Numbered from the stretch's first letter, positions 35,401 through 46,542 are shown. The stretch is 64,000 nucleotides of DNA from Heterostelium album PN500 (GCF_000004825.1 NW_008805070.1:992001-1056000); one strand, 5' to 3'. Notes: a model not told the origin generated them from the sequence alone. Program-made: numbers and translations.

Positions 35401-36551
35401 GAAATGGTGTGTTGTCAGAAAAGTCAGTGGCAATGTATCAGGTTAGATCATGTAATCATCACAACTCGACGTTCAACTGGAGAGTCATTGAACTAGATGA
35501 TGTATCATCGAAATACCTTAATTCAAACGATTGGTTTATCATCAAGACATCTGCCAACAGATTCTACATTTGGAAAGGATTAAACTATAGAAACAACACC
35601 ACAACAACAACTACAAACGATAATAGATTAGAATTAATAATTAACAAACTACTACCAATTACCAAAGTAACAACAACAACAACAACAACTGCAATAATAA
35701 CCAATGAAGAAGAAGAAGTTGAGGAAACTGAAGAGAAAGAAGAGGAGGAAAGTGGAGTGGAAATAGTATTATGTAATGAAAGACAAGAACCTACAGTATT
35801 TTGGAATGATATTGGAGATGTTCGTACTAGGTTTAGTGATATAGTTGAACATTCACCATTGATGTTCCAGTGCTCTTATTCATCGGGTAGCTTCACTGTA
35901 GACCGTGTATTCGAATTCGATCAAGATGATCTCGACGATGAAGATGTAATGATATTCGATTGTCACACCGCTGTATATCTCTGGATAGGCAGACGATCCA
36001 CTCAAGACGAGCGCAAAGCATCAATGTCTGCTGTTCTAGATTACATTACAAAGATCAACACTCAACAAAGATTAGATTTATTACGACACAAAGAAAATGA
36101 AAAAGAGAAAATAGCAGTAAAAGAAGAAGAAGAGGAAGAAGAAGATGGAGCAGAAATTGTAATAACAACAACTACAACTACTACTACTACAACAAACAAT
36201 AGTAATAATAGCAATGTAAAATCACTTGAAGATTATGTATTTTTAATAGATAGTGGATATGAACCAGTAGAATTCACAAGATACTTTCATGGTAGTTGGG
36301 ATACGAGAAAGAAGAGAGGACCTCCACCATTGGCAACTATTAAAGTGGCTGACTATCTTAAAGCTCTGAATCGTACCTACACACTCGAAGAACTACAAAA
36401 CAATCCACCAAAAGCACTCGACTCTACTAAACTAGAGACTTACCTGTCAGACTCTGACTTTGAGAATCTATTCAAAATGGACAAAGCAACGTTTGCACAA
36501 CAAAAGATTTGGAAACAAGAAAATCTAAAGAAATCATTTGCTATTTATTAA
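32409..36551 (+). CDS. Villin-type gelsolin-repeat protein with headpiece and long S/T/K/P extension
   Basis: Two predicted exons, 32409-35234 and 35304-36551, give 1357 residues. Residues 1 to ~540 are almost only T, S, K, P, A and Q, with about fifteen copies of an S(S/A)(I/L)KKP(T/V) pattern. Gelsolin-like repeats follow: ~575-665 (KIYEWRGSASNKIQ), ~725-815 (VYLWVGKQTDAQVKKHSMAKAEEL) and ~863 across the intron (TIQMWRVKD ... YFWQGKRST). Exon 2 codes for at least two more (FYIWKGLNYR; VYLWIGRRSTQDERKAS). The last ~65 residues are a villin headpiece, with the LSDSDFENLFKMDKATF core and WKQENLKKSFAIY tail that binds F-actin. Low-complexity T and E tracts interrupt repeats in exon 2. It should act on the actin cytoskeleton; severing or bundling cannot be decided. 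Confidence 0.9.
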
Positions 36552-36761
36552 ATTTTTATATAATTCATTATATTGAAAAATAAATTTGTATTTTTATAAC
36601 ATTAATTTTTATTTTTATTTTATTTTTTTACTCTCTAATAGCAATTTGCAAAAATGAAAAATTCTAACGGTAAAAAAATCAACTTTACGAATTTTTTCAA
36701 TTGATTTTGCATTTTCGAAAAACAAATAAAAATCAGGAAGAACCATAAAGTTAAGATTCGA

Positions 36762-36800
36762 TAAAATCGGATTTATAAACGATGTCATTGATTCTAACAA
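36762..36800 (+). promoter_or_regulatory. Conserved proximal upstream element of U2 copy A
   Basis: The ~35 bp before U2 copy A (GGATTTATAAACGATGTCAT then TGATTCTAACAA) match the same position before copy B (GGATTTATGTGCGATGTCAT then CGATTCTAACAA), whereas DNA further out diverges. This suggests a proximal snRNA promoter or simply the edge of the duplicated unit. An ACCATAA sequence near 36744 loosely resembles the dictyostelid upstream sequence element of snRNA genes. Confidence 0.45.
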
Positions 36801-36970
36801 ATCACTTCTCAAAGCAATTTGCTTTGATCATGTGTAGTATCTGTTCTAGAAAGCTTAATCTCTTTCTGCGGTCACACGTTGACCGCATAATTGATTAAAC
36901 TAATTTATCTAGAGGGACCCGGAACACCATGGTATGGGCTTGCTCATATCGTTCCAGTCATGTATTTGCT
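36801..36970 (+). ncRNA. U2 spliceosomal snRNA (copy A)
   Basis: Starts ATCACTTCTCAAAGC, the dictyostelid version of the U2 5' end. Stem-loop I is AAAGCAATTTGCTTT. It is followed by GATCATGTGTAGTATCTGTT, the almost invariant U2 segment with the branch-site pairing GTAGTA at 36834-36839. Stem-loop IIa is AGAAAG/CTTTCT, stem-loop IIb is GCGGTC/GACCGC at 36868-36886, and an Sm-like AATTTAT lies at 36902-36908. Stem-loops III/IV (GGAACACC ... ATGGGCTTGCTCAT ... GTTCC) complete it. The 3' end is approximate, set where similarity to copy B stops. U2 pairs with the intron branch point during splicing. Confidence 0.93.
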
Positions 36971-38192
36971 CTGTATCGCACAAAGTCAGAGATTCAAAGG
37001 TACACCTCATACCCCCTATTTAAAATAAAGATATAAAATTTATTAATGATATCATTACATTGTATTGCTTTGCAAATTTAATGATATTTATTCTTTGATT
37101 CTTCCGTATTAAAGAGACTCTATGAAAAATAGAATGAAATATTAACAATATTTAAAAAGATAGTTGTATGCTTTTATTTCATTTTTGATCAACTGTATTC
37201 ATATTATGTTTATCGTTCGTTTTTTAATAATCGATAGATAAAATAGAGAAAGAATGAGAAGAATGAAAGTTCAAAAGAGCAATAGTAGCAAAAAAGAATA
37301 GCCTCAAGACCGATCGAAAAGACAAATCATTGACGAAAAGCATAGTAAAACAAGATGTGATGAATGGGTTAGAGATTACAAAATAAGATCAAATAGACTA
37401 TAAACAAATATGAAAAATAAAAATAAAGTTTAACAGTTCAAAGTTAGTATTTAAAGATAGCATAGTTTGCTAAATATCTATTATTATAAACTACCTATTT
37501 GGGTAGGTTACACCCTATCAAGATATGTCTTTTAGGTGAGGAATTCCACACACAAATTCAACGATTAATTTTAAATACTATTTATTTTTAAAAAAAGAAT
37601 TTCATAGTTTCCGATTACAATTTTATTTATTTTTAATTATCTTTAATTTCTAAGTATATATAACAACAAATCTGACCTCATATAACCAAAACCGCAAGGT
37701 TATAAACTTTTTTCATCAATCATAAAAACCAAAAATTTAACCTTTGATCATCGATCTGAAAGTTTTATAATGATTTTGCGTGGTGAATAATAAAAAAAGT
37801 TTATTAATAAACTTTGTATGTATTATTCAAATCATACCCCACCACCTCTCATCACTTCCTACTTCATTCAGTACAAACAATTCTCCACCTTTGGTTTACT
37901 TTTTTTTGTTTTTTTTTTCCTCTTAATTTATTAATATCAAACATGTAGTTACTTAGACAAACACCATCAACATCAATCATTTTATTAAACCATCATCATC
38001 ATTCACCAATCAATGGATATATATAACAATACCTAAGCAATATAAATAAATAACATTCCTCTTTTCAAGAACTGTTTTTGTAATATTTTTTTTCAAAAAA
38101 CTATTAAAAGGATAATAATCCATTTCATTGTACATTTAAAATATTTATTATCACCTTGAATTATAATAATTCTCTTCATATCTGGAAACAAG
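36971..38192. other. Intergenic with a decayed small-ORF copy
   Basis: Contains the relic described separately at 37098-37225. A purine-rich stretch at 37240-37420 has a short frame (RSKRQIIDEKHSKTRCDEWV ...) ending at TAA near 37401, probably another relic. A 7-bp stem TATAACC/GGTTATA lies near 37680. Nothing else is seen. Confidence 0.45.
37098..37225 (+). pseudogene. Truncated copy of the small ORF at 46158-46379
   Basis: Bases from GATTCTTCCGTATT to TTATCGTTCGTTTTTT match 46182-46346 in the same strand, with a ~35-bp deletion after CCGTATT, single-base deletions after GACTCTATG and elsewhere, and scattered substitutions. The frame is destroyed. It lies ~130 bp downstream of U2 copy A, whereas the intact copy lies ~215 bp upstream of U2 copy B. 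Confidence 0.7.
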
Positions 38193-39235
38193 ATGAATCA
38201 AATAAATATTAATTCTATGAATTCTATAAGAATTGCCAGTGGATTCAATGGCTATTTTGAATTGGATTTTCCAGTGGCGTTAACAAGCTTATTAAAGCCA
38301 ACCGAGTACATAGAAATCATTCGTAGAGTCAACAAAATCAATAGAGCACCAAAGTTAATCATAATAAGTTCACTGTTAATTTACCTGTTAGTGGCTATCT
38401 ACTTAGGCTGTCTAAGGTTTAAACAACAAAAGAATCCAATATCACCTCTAGTCATGACATTTATATTGGTTGCACTTGCTTTCATAAATATTATCATAGT
38501 CATATTTACATTGGATAGAGTAGGTAATCATTTCCCTTTTATGAATTATTCTTATGCCTACTAACAATCAAACTATTACTTTAGGCAAGAAAGAGAGTTG
38601 AATATTATCTTTATTGTGTAAACTCTGCCAATAGGAACAGACTGGTAACCTTTGAGTTTATAAACAAATCTATCATTGTCAAATATCTTCCAGCAACAAC
38701 ACCACTACTTCAGTCAAATCGAGACTCTGAACAGCATACTCCAACTTTTATCATCCATCCAGAGAGATCACCTCACTTCAGTGGTGAACTACAGCCAATA
38801 CCTGTGGTGCCTACATACTACAAAAACATAGACTCTATTGAATATGAATTATTAAAACAAAAACAACAACAAGCACAACAAAAACAACAACAACAAGCAC
38901 AACAACAGCAACAACAACAAGCACAACAACTGATACTTACCAAGAGTCCAACTACAAGTATAAGCACTTCACCATCTTTGGTCAACGATAAATCGAAAAT
39001 TGTACAATCAATACCAACACTTTCTATAAATAATAATCAATGCAGTAGTAGTAATAACAGTATATTATATTTAAATATTGACGATTGTGATGAGAATGAA
39101 GCCATCAATAACAATTCAATTAAAAACAAGAGTCATCCTCTAAAGCCAAATGAAGCATCATCATCGTCCGATCATATTATCACTTTACCAACAACCATTC
39201 TTTTGACATCAACACAAAACGTTGATGACCTGTAA
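38193..39235 (+). CDS. Unrecognised two-helix membrane protein with Q-rich tail
   Basis: Predicted exons 38193-38519 and 38585-39235 give 325 residues. The intron has a GTAGGT donor and a TTTAG acceptor. Two hydrophobic helices lie near residues 54-72 (IIISSLLIYLLVAIYLG) and 86-107 (VMTFILVALAFINIIIVIF). A soluble C-terminal region has a conserved-looking part (ARKRVEYYLYCVNSANRNRL, IPVVPTYYKNIDSIEYELL) followed by a Q/A repeat and S/N-rich tail. No signal peptide or known domain is recognised. It may be a dictyostelid-specific membrane protein. Confidence 0.7.
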
Positions 39236-40459
39236 AAAGTAATAAAAAATTTTTTTTTTTTTTTTTGAAATTTACGTCAATAGTGTGATTGAAATTTCAA
39301 AGAGCCGTTTTGTTTTTAATTAAAAAAAATCAAACCCCTATTGAGAACTTCAAATTTCCCAAGTGGAAAGGCTTTCCACTACAACAAAAATCATAAGAAA
39401 AATGAAAATTTTAATATATTAAAATTAGGATTTTTTTTGTTGTTAAATTAAATTGTTGTACTTTGTGTGTGGCACACAATAATTGATTGCTTTCATTAAA
39501 TAACCCAATAAAGAATCCATCCATCATTCTTCTGTTGTTGATATTTTATTTTATTTTTATATATTTTATTTTATTCCTCCATTCTATAATATTGTGTGTT
39601 GATTGTTGATAGATTGTTTGACTAACAAACAAGGTTGTTGTTTTTGTCTTGACTATATCACATTGCGCTTCTATTCATTCATTCAGATAGATAGATAATT
39701 AATTAACCTAACCCATCGGTTGTTTTTATTATATCATTCTATTACTTTTATATATTATATATATCTATAGTAAAAAAAAAGGATTCTTTTGTAAAACCAC
39801 TACGATTATTATTATTATTTAATATATATTAACATATCAAAACCGAAATCATATAAATAAATAAAAAAAAGGTAAAGTAATACTACAGTAGTAATAACAC
39901 CAATCATATCATTGTTGATTAATCTATGAAATATCATATTCAATTTGAATAACTAATTCAATCATGATAACCTACCTATTTTAACACTCATTTTGACATT
40001 CTATCACTTTAATAATAATACATCATACACAAACATATTAGTTTGACAAAAATAAAATAAAATAAAATAATAAAAAAAAATAAAATCAAAAAAGAAACAC
40101 TGATTTTTCTGATCTTATTTATATTACCACCCATTTTTATATTAAAAATTAGGTGGGTGGTCAATTGAATCACCCTTACTTAATTATTTACACTAACACC
40201 TAACAAATACACAAACTAAATTGCCAATAGATAGTTTATTTGTACACTTTTAATTGTTTAAATATCGAAAAAATATTATATATTATATATTTACTCAATT
40301 CAATTTAAAATATAATACAAAGCACATAAAAGACAACAATTCAATTTAGAATAATATTACCTTTTCTATCTCAAATTAATAATAAATTTAGTTTTATATA
40401 TTTATTTGTATTATATTAATTAAAATTAAAAAAAAAATAGTGAAATTAAAAAAAAAAAA
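39236..40459. other. Intergenic, AT-rich, with short inverted repeats
   Basis: About 1.2 kb with no gene. At 39362-39380 there is a perfect 9-bp inverted repeat (AGTGGAAAG-G-CTTTCCACT), and near 39463-39480 a TTGTGTG/CACACAA inverted repeat. Both lie just downstream of the two-helix membrane protein gene and might shape mRNA ends. The rest is the AT-rich upstream region of PEPCK. Confidence 0.5.
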
Positions 40460-42471
40460 ATGTTAAGACTTTTTAAATCAGCAAGTTCAACTTCACTACA
40501 TTCCAACATTGGTTTAGTGTCGTCAGCAACACCATTCAGTAGTTTTCAGCGTCGTTTCTTCTCACTCGAGAGTTTGAAACAGAAAACAAAGAATCAAAAG
40601 TTGATCAATTGGGTAGAGGAACAAGCTAAACTGTGTCAACCAGATAAGATCTATGTCTGTGATGGTTCAGAGGAAGAATATACTGGGTTTGTATCATTCA
40701 TGCGTCCAAACTCTACAACAACAACAACAACAACTATATAGATTAGATTGTTAACTTATCATTTCTTTATATTTTCTTTAGATTCTGTAATGATATGATT
40801 AAAGCAGGTGTTCTAACAAAACTTAATAGTAAGAGACCAAACAGTTATTTGGCTAGATCGGATCCAGGTGATGTTGCTCGTGTCGAATCACGTACCTACA
40901 TCTGCACCAAGAACAAAGAGGATGCTGGTCCCAACAATAATTGGGTAGATCCCAAGGAAATGAAGCAAACATTGAAGCCACTCTTCTCTGGCTCGATGAA
41001 GGGTCGTACCATGTATGTGATGCCATTCAGTATGGGTCCATTGGGTTCGCCAATCTCACACATCGGTGTACAAGTTACCGATTCGCCATTCGTCGTCTGT
41101 AATATGCGTATCATGACACGAATGGGTCAAGATGTTCTCAAGGCACTCGATAATGGTGCTGATTTCGTCGAATGTTTACACACGGTCGGTGCTCCACTTG
41201 CCCCGGGCGTCGAAGATTCCAAGTGGCCGTGCAACTCCACCAAATACATCGTGCACTACCCAGAGGATCGCGCCATCGCCAGTTTCGGATCGGGTTACGG
41301 TGGTAACGCCTTGCTCGGAAAGAAGTGTTTCTCGTTGAGAATTGCATCGTCGATGGCCAAGAAAGACGGTTGGCTCGCCGAGCACATGTTGATTCTCGGT
41401 ATCACCAATCCAAAGGGTGAGAAGCGTTACATTGCCGCTGCATTCCCATCGGCCTGTGGAAAGACAAATCTCGCCATGATGCTGCCAACCATTCCAGGCT
41501 GGAAGATCGAAACGATCGGTGACGACATTGCCTGGATGAAATTTGGTAGCGACGGTCGTCTCTACGCTATCAACCCAGAGAATGGAATGTTTGGTGTGGC
41601 ACCGGGTACCTCTGCCAGTTCCAACCCGAACGCACTCGAGACCATCTCTAGAAATTCGATATTCACAAACGTTGCACTCACCCCCGATAACGATGTCTGG
41701 TGGGAGGGTCTCGGACCTGCACCTGCCAAGGCCATCGACTGGACCGGTCGCGATTGGACACCATCTTCCGGACGTCCTGCCGCCCATCCAAACTCGCGTT
41801 TCACAGCACCAATGTCACAGTGTCCCTCGGTCGATCCATCGTGGTCGAACCCCAAGGGTGTGCCAATCTCTGCCATCATTTTCGGTGGACGTAGATCGTC
41901 GACCATTCCACTGGTCTACCAGGCATTCGACTGGAAACACGGAACTTTCATGGGTGCTTCCACCGCTTCAGAACTGACCGCTGCCGCCGAGGGAACCCTA
42001 GGTGCATTGCGTCACGATCCATTCGCCATGCTTCCGTTCTGTGGTTACAATATGGCCGACTACTTTGACCACTGGCTCTCGATGGAGAACCGCACCAACA
42101 AGACATCGAACTTGCCAAAGATCTTCTATGTCAACTGGTTCCGTAAGAACAAGCAAGGTAAATTCTTGTGGCCAGGATTCGGTGAGAACTCACGTGTTCT
42201 CAAGTGGATCTTTGAGCGTTGCGCTGCCAAAGGTGAAGAGGGTGCTGAGGTCACACCAATCGGTTACATCCCATCGAACGGTTCACTCGATCTGAACGGT
42301 TTGGATATCTCAAAGGACAGCATGCGTGAATTGTTTACCATCGAAAAGAAAGAGTGGTTGAACGATCTTCAAAGCATGAAAAAGTACGTTGCGCAATTCG
42401 GTGATCGTTTACCAAAGGAAATTTCAAATCAAATGAATGAACTTGAAAAGAGATTAAATGATGACAATTAA
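40460..42471 (+). CDS. Phosphoenolpyruvate carboxykinase (GTP), probably mitochondrial
   Basis: Predicted exons 40460-40686 and 40782-42471 give 638 residues. The donor is GTTTGT, and splicing restores [16 protein letters not shown]. Signatures are the GTP-type active-site loop [13 protein letters not shown] (P-loop/kinase-1, with the reactive Cys of GTP enzymes), [10 protein letters not shown] (kinase-2), the substrate RxxxPN-type segments and [18 protein letters not shown]. The first ~35 residues ([16 protein letters not shown] ... RRFFSLESL) are basic and Ser-rich, as in mitochondrial presequences. The enzyme converts oxaloacetate and GTP to phosphoenolpyruvate, CO2 and GDP, the entry step of gluconeogenesis. 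Exon 2 has strong G/C at third positions, suggesting high expression. Confidence 0.96.
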
Positions 42472-42834
42472 ATTATATTCAAACAAAAAAGAAACTAAAT
42501 AATAATAATAATAATGATAATAGCTATTCTTTTTAAAGAGAAGATCACAATCAAAAATTACATTGATGATAATATTAACAATACAAATAAATATGTACAA
42601 AATTAAATTCTAAATAATCAAATATTTTATTTGCAATCGATTGCAGATTTGAGGGTATTAGGATTCATAGCAATAAAAAAAAATTGCCTTTTTCTGATAA
42701 AATTTTTTGCTCATAATTAAAATGGAACTTGAGCTAAACTCACCCCTCAAGATCTTTTTTTTTTGAGTCATTTGATCAATGTAAATTATTTATCATATTA
42801 TTGAATATTGTAATTATATATATATACTTATAAA
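42472..42834. other. Intergenic, AT-rich
   Basis: PEPCK 3' flank and promoter of the FHA-PBZ-macro gene. Only AT-rich sequence is seen. Confidence 0.5.
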
Positions 42835-44638
42835 ATGGCAACATTAAGTGTACCAACAAGACATCTTATTCATTTAAAGAGTATCAATAAAGCAGAGAAT
42901 CTACTCGATCATACCTATAAAGCAACAGGAACATATGAAATTGGTAGAGGATCACTTGGTATAAGTGAAAAGAAATGTTCAAGAAAACAAATATTAATTA
43001 AATTAGATGAACACTCAAATTATTATTTAATTTCAGTATGTTTTTAATTATTAATCTCTTATTATAACATATTATGAGAATCAAAAACTAATTTTACAAT
43101 TATATATATATGTATAGAATGGAATCAATCCATCTTATTTAAAGAAATATGATAAAGATTATTTCGTACAGGTATGAATCATTTTATAATTTATAATCAT
43201 AGTGTGTGTTTATTAATAAGAAACATTTAAATCTATATAGATGACAAAAGATGAAGAATATGTGTTGGAGGACGGTGATTCATTCTCAATGCTCTATGAA
43301 ATGTTGACTTTCACTGTTGTCATTGAAGTTAATACAGAATTTGTTGACTATAGTAAAAAAACAAGTAGCAGCACTGCTTCAACCACTACTAGTAGCAATA
43401 ACAAGAGAAAGGATATCGATGATAATAATGATGATGATACTAATGAAAAAGATACAAATACAAAGAAACAAAAAAGTTTACCAGAATGTCCATATGGAAA
43501 AAGTTGTTATAGAAAGGTAAATATCTTAGTAGCTTATAAGTAAACTAAATACACTTTATATTTTTGGATATTGTATTGATAATGATTTATTCAATTTCAC
43601 AAATAAAATATATATAGAATGAAGAGCACTTTAAAGAATTCTCACATCCATGGAAAGATACAAAGGATAGCAAAGATGAAAAGAAAACAACAACGACAAC
43701 TACCACAGCAACAAACAAGAAAGATGATAGTAAAGATAAAAATGGTGCTGCAAGTTCAACTACTTCCACAACATCTGCTACTGCTAAGCCAACTACCACC
43801 GCCACCTCATCCTCCACCACCACAGCAACAACAACAACAACAACAACAACATCACCACCATCAACATCAACTGCATCTGCAACAAATAATGGTAGTACCA
43901 ATGGTAGTAACAATGGTAAACCAAACTATAAAAAGAAGAAGCAAGTCAGTAGTAACAAACAAAGATCATTGTACTTCCCATTTATCTCTACATTTGTTTA
44001 TAATTTTAAAGTAGATATTGCAACTGATATTGCAATTACTGTATGTATTATAAATCGATTCATTAATGAAGAACCCTATCTTTATTAATATAAATTTACA
44101 ACAATAATAATAATAATAATAATTATAGGAAATAAAATCATATTTAGAATTTCACAAGGAAGAAGATGATATTAAACTGATAATGTGTATAGATAAATCG
44201 ATTTATAACGATAGCATTGCAACGAAGCTAACGAAAGGTGTTGGAGATGAACGATTCTCGATTGTACAATGTGATAGTGCCACTTCGGTGGAGCAGTTCA
44301 ATGTCGGCTGTAGATTTGTTGCTAGCGAGACTACATGGCGACTGAAACGAACACCACAGAACAAACAGCTCTACGATATCATTGGCGAGGCCACTTTCGA
44401 TGCCGAGGTCAAACAACGATATCCAAAGCCTGGTACCGCCGGTAACATCTATGCAGTGCCAATCAAGGATCAACAGTCAAAGGCTGCCAAGGAATTCAAC
44501 ATCGATGCCATATTCCTCACCATTGGACCAAACATGAACGATAAGAAATCAAACTACATCGAAGACATAGATGATGCCACACCACTCTTAACTCAAACCT
44601 ATCAATCTTTATTCTCGAAATTAGACAACTATGATTAA
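42835..44638 (+). CDS. FHA-PBZ-macrodomain protein (APLF/aprataxin-related DNA-damage factor)
   Basis: Predicted exons 42835-43035, 43118-43171, 43241-43516, 43618-44040 and 44129-44638 give 487 residues. Residues ~1-120 form an FHA-like fold (GTYEIGRGSLGI, CSRKQILIKL, VLEDGDSFSML), which reads phosphothreonine. A perfect poly(ADP-ribose)-binding zinc finger follows, CPYGKSCYRK|NEEHFKEFSHPW, split by intron 3. A T/S/K-rich linker leads to a C-terminal macrodomain-like region (VGCRFVASETTWRL, PGTAGNIYAVPI, IFLTIGPNMN), resembling the macrodomain of plant aprataxin-like proteins. The parts suggest recruitment to DNA breaks through phospho-proteins and PAR, with ADP-ribose binding or removal at the C terminus. 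FHA plus PBZ is the APLF plan; the added macrodomain is the unusual part. Confidence 0.85.
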
Positions 44639-44795
44639 TTAAATTAATTTAAACATTACAAACAAAAAAAAAAACAAATTGTTTTTTTTTAATAAAATCA
44701 TTTGTCCAATTATAACTTTAATAAAAATTAAAACTACTGTATTGGTTTATTGTTTAACTTTATTGTTTTATAGTTAGTTAGTTAGTTAGCTAGTT

Positions 44796-45751
44796 ATGTG
44801 GAAAAGAAAGAAAGATATTGAAGGTGTTTCAAATGCAAGTGTATGTATTATTTTCTTTTAATAATATAGATGATGTTAGTGTTATATAAACTAATACAAT
44901 TATGTTGTTAAGATTGTAGCATTGAAATCAAGTGTATTAAATGAAGAGAGAAATGCATTGAGTAAAGATGAATCATATACAGAGAGACCTAATAAATCAT
45001 TAAAAGCAATACTACATAGGAACAGTAATAACAATGATAGTGGTAAAGATAATGATAAAGATAAATCAACAAATAGAGGTATAGATGAAAGAAATCAAAA
45101 GGATTTAGATGACATCAAAGATGAACAAGATAGACTATCATATGAAAATGCACAAAGAATATTAAAAGAGAAAGCAAAAATATATGAACAATTAGGTAAG
45201 TTTGGTTAGAGAATTTATAAGATATAAACGATAATGATTGTTGTTGCTAATCTATTATTATAATTATTCTTATAGTTGGAGGTAAACATGAGAAACCGAT
45301 TGACTTTTTAAATATAAATAATGAAGATAATAGCATTGATTTTCATCAAAAGATCGTTGATAACGAGAAAGAACAAGAGTTACAACAAGAGAAAGAGAAA
45401 CAACAACATCGACAACAGCAGCAGTATGAAAAGTTACCAGATGATATGTATCATCCTGATATAGAGAGAGAAAGAATGAGAAGACTATGGGAGAGTCAAT
45501 CAACTGACGACCTAGAGGAGATCGACAGAAAAGAAGCAGAGGCGAAAGAAAAGAAGATTGCATCGATGATCAAAGATCAAGAGGCTACAAAGTTGAATCG
45601 TACCAAACATCAAGACGCGAAAGAGAAAGAGCAACAACAGCAACAAAGTAGATTGAAACAAATAGAACTACTCAAAAAACAAGCACTTTTGAAACAGAAA
45701 TTGGCTGCCTCACAACAGAAACAACAACAACAAAAGGACAAACCATTATAG
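44796..45751 (+). CDS. Coiled-coil protein, CCDC174-like
   Basis: Predicted exons 44796-44840, 44913-45195 and 45276-45751 give 267 residues. It opens MWKRKKDIEGVSNASIVALK, has an acidic/basic charged middle (AQRILKEKAKIYEQLVGGKH, IDFHQKIVDNEKEQEL) and ends in long charged and Q-rich coiled coil. The order LKAEL-like start, kIYEkL segment and DFxxKI-x-D motif resembles CCDC174, a nuclear protein linked to the exon junction complex factor eIF4A3 in animals. The similarity is by pattern and the call is moderate. Its stop codon lies only ~22 bp from the inferred 3' end of the convergent U2 copy B. Confidence 0.62.
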
Positions 45752-45772
45752 ATATTGTGTGTACAAATACAG

Positions 45773-45942
45773 TGCAAATACATGACTGAGAACGATATGA
45801 GCAAGCCCATACCATGGTGTTCCGGTCCCTCTAGATAAATTAGTTTAATCAATTATGCGGTCAACGTGTGACCGCAGAAAGAGATTAAGCTTTCTAGAAC
45901 AGATACTACACATGATCAAAGCAAATTGCTTTGAGAAGTGAT
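45773..45942 (-). ncRNA. U2 spliceosomal snRNA (copy B)
   Basis: Reverse complement of the 36801 copy. The first ~115 nt, including stem-loops I, IIa and IIb, the branch-site pairing element and the Sm-like site, are identical. Copy B reads GGGACCGGAAC where copy A has one more C, and GTTCTCAGTC where copy A has GTTCCAGTC, both in the 3' stem-loop domain. About 35 bp upstream are shared with copy A, including CGATGTCAT(C/T)GATTCTAACA just before the start. The 3' end is approximate. Confidence 0.92.
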
Positions 45943-45980
45943 TTGTTAGAATCGATGACATCGCACATAAATCCTATTTT
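45943..45980 (-). promoter_or_regulatory. Conserved proximal upstream element of U2 copy B
   Basis: Minus-strand counterpart of the element before U2 copy A, with only a few mismatches over ~35 bp. See that entry for the comparison. Confidence 0.45.
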
Positions 45981-46157
45981 TTGGTCATTTCACCAATAAT
46001 CAATAAAAACAAAGTATTTATGCTATTGTTATTAACAAATGCACTCCTCTGCCAAAATCATAGTAAATATATATATATTTAGTTTTTTTTATCTTTTTTT
46101 TTATAAAAATATTTGGTTTGTAATGTTAGGAATACTACTAGCCTTAAAATCATTCTA

Positions 46158-46379
46158 ATGTCAGTCGGACAGAAAATTCCTAGATTCTTCCGTATTTATA
46201 GCGCCTTCTTGCCATCTTTAACACAACGAGAAAGAGACTCTATGGAAAATACGAATGGAATATTAACAATATTTAAAAAGATAGTTGTGTGCTTTTATTT
46301 CATTTTTGATCCACTGTATTCATATTATGGTTATCGTTCGTTTTTTGGTCCAAAAAATCCTAATGACCACAATCTATAA
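46158..46379 (+). CDS. Predicted 73-residue membrane protein with a decayed paralogue nearby
   Basis: An open frame from ATG 46158 (MSVGQKIPRFFRIYSAFLPS) to TAA at 46377-46379, with one hydrophobic stretch (IVVCFYFIFDPLYSYYGY). The frame is also open further upstream from 46113, but the inner ATG gives the more protein-like start. A damaged copy of the same sequence exists at 37098-37225, so this is or was a real transcribed or mobile unit rather than random AT-rich DNA. The family is unknown. Confidence 0.42.
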   Translation: MSVGQKIPRFFRIYSAFLPSLTQRERDSMENTNGILTIFKKIVVCFYFIFDPLYSYYGYRSFFGPKNPNDHNL

Positions 46380-46390
46380 AAATCTGGGTG

Positions 46391-46410
46391 TTTTTGTCAT
46401 ATGACAAAAA
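46391..46410. repeat. Perfect 20-bp palindrome
   Basis: TTTTTGTCATATGACAAAAA is its own reverse complement. It lies between the small ORF and the B-box gene. Wider flanks GGGTGT (46386-46391) and ACACCC (46431-46436) can pair around it. Confidence 0.85.
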
Positions 46411-46542
46411 TTTTGGCATAACAAAGAGCAGACACCCCCTTTTCAGTTCAAATTTTACAAAAAAATATTTTGTGAAGTTTTGGACTGAAATCTATAATAT
46501 TATTTATTTTAAATTCGTCTAACTATCAAATTATTTACCAAA

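Noticed and set aside
41176-41977. Long ORFs on both strands inside the PEPCK gene
   Set aside because: Shadows caused by the high third-position G/C of the PEPCK coding exon.
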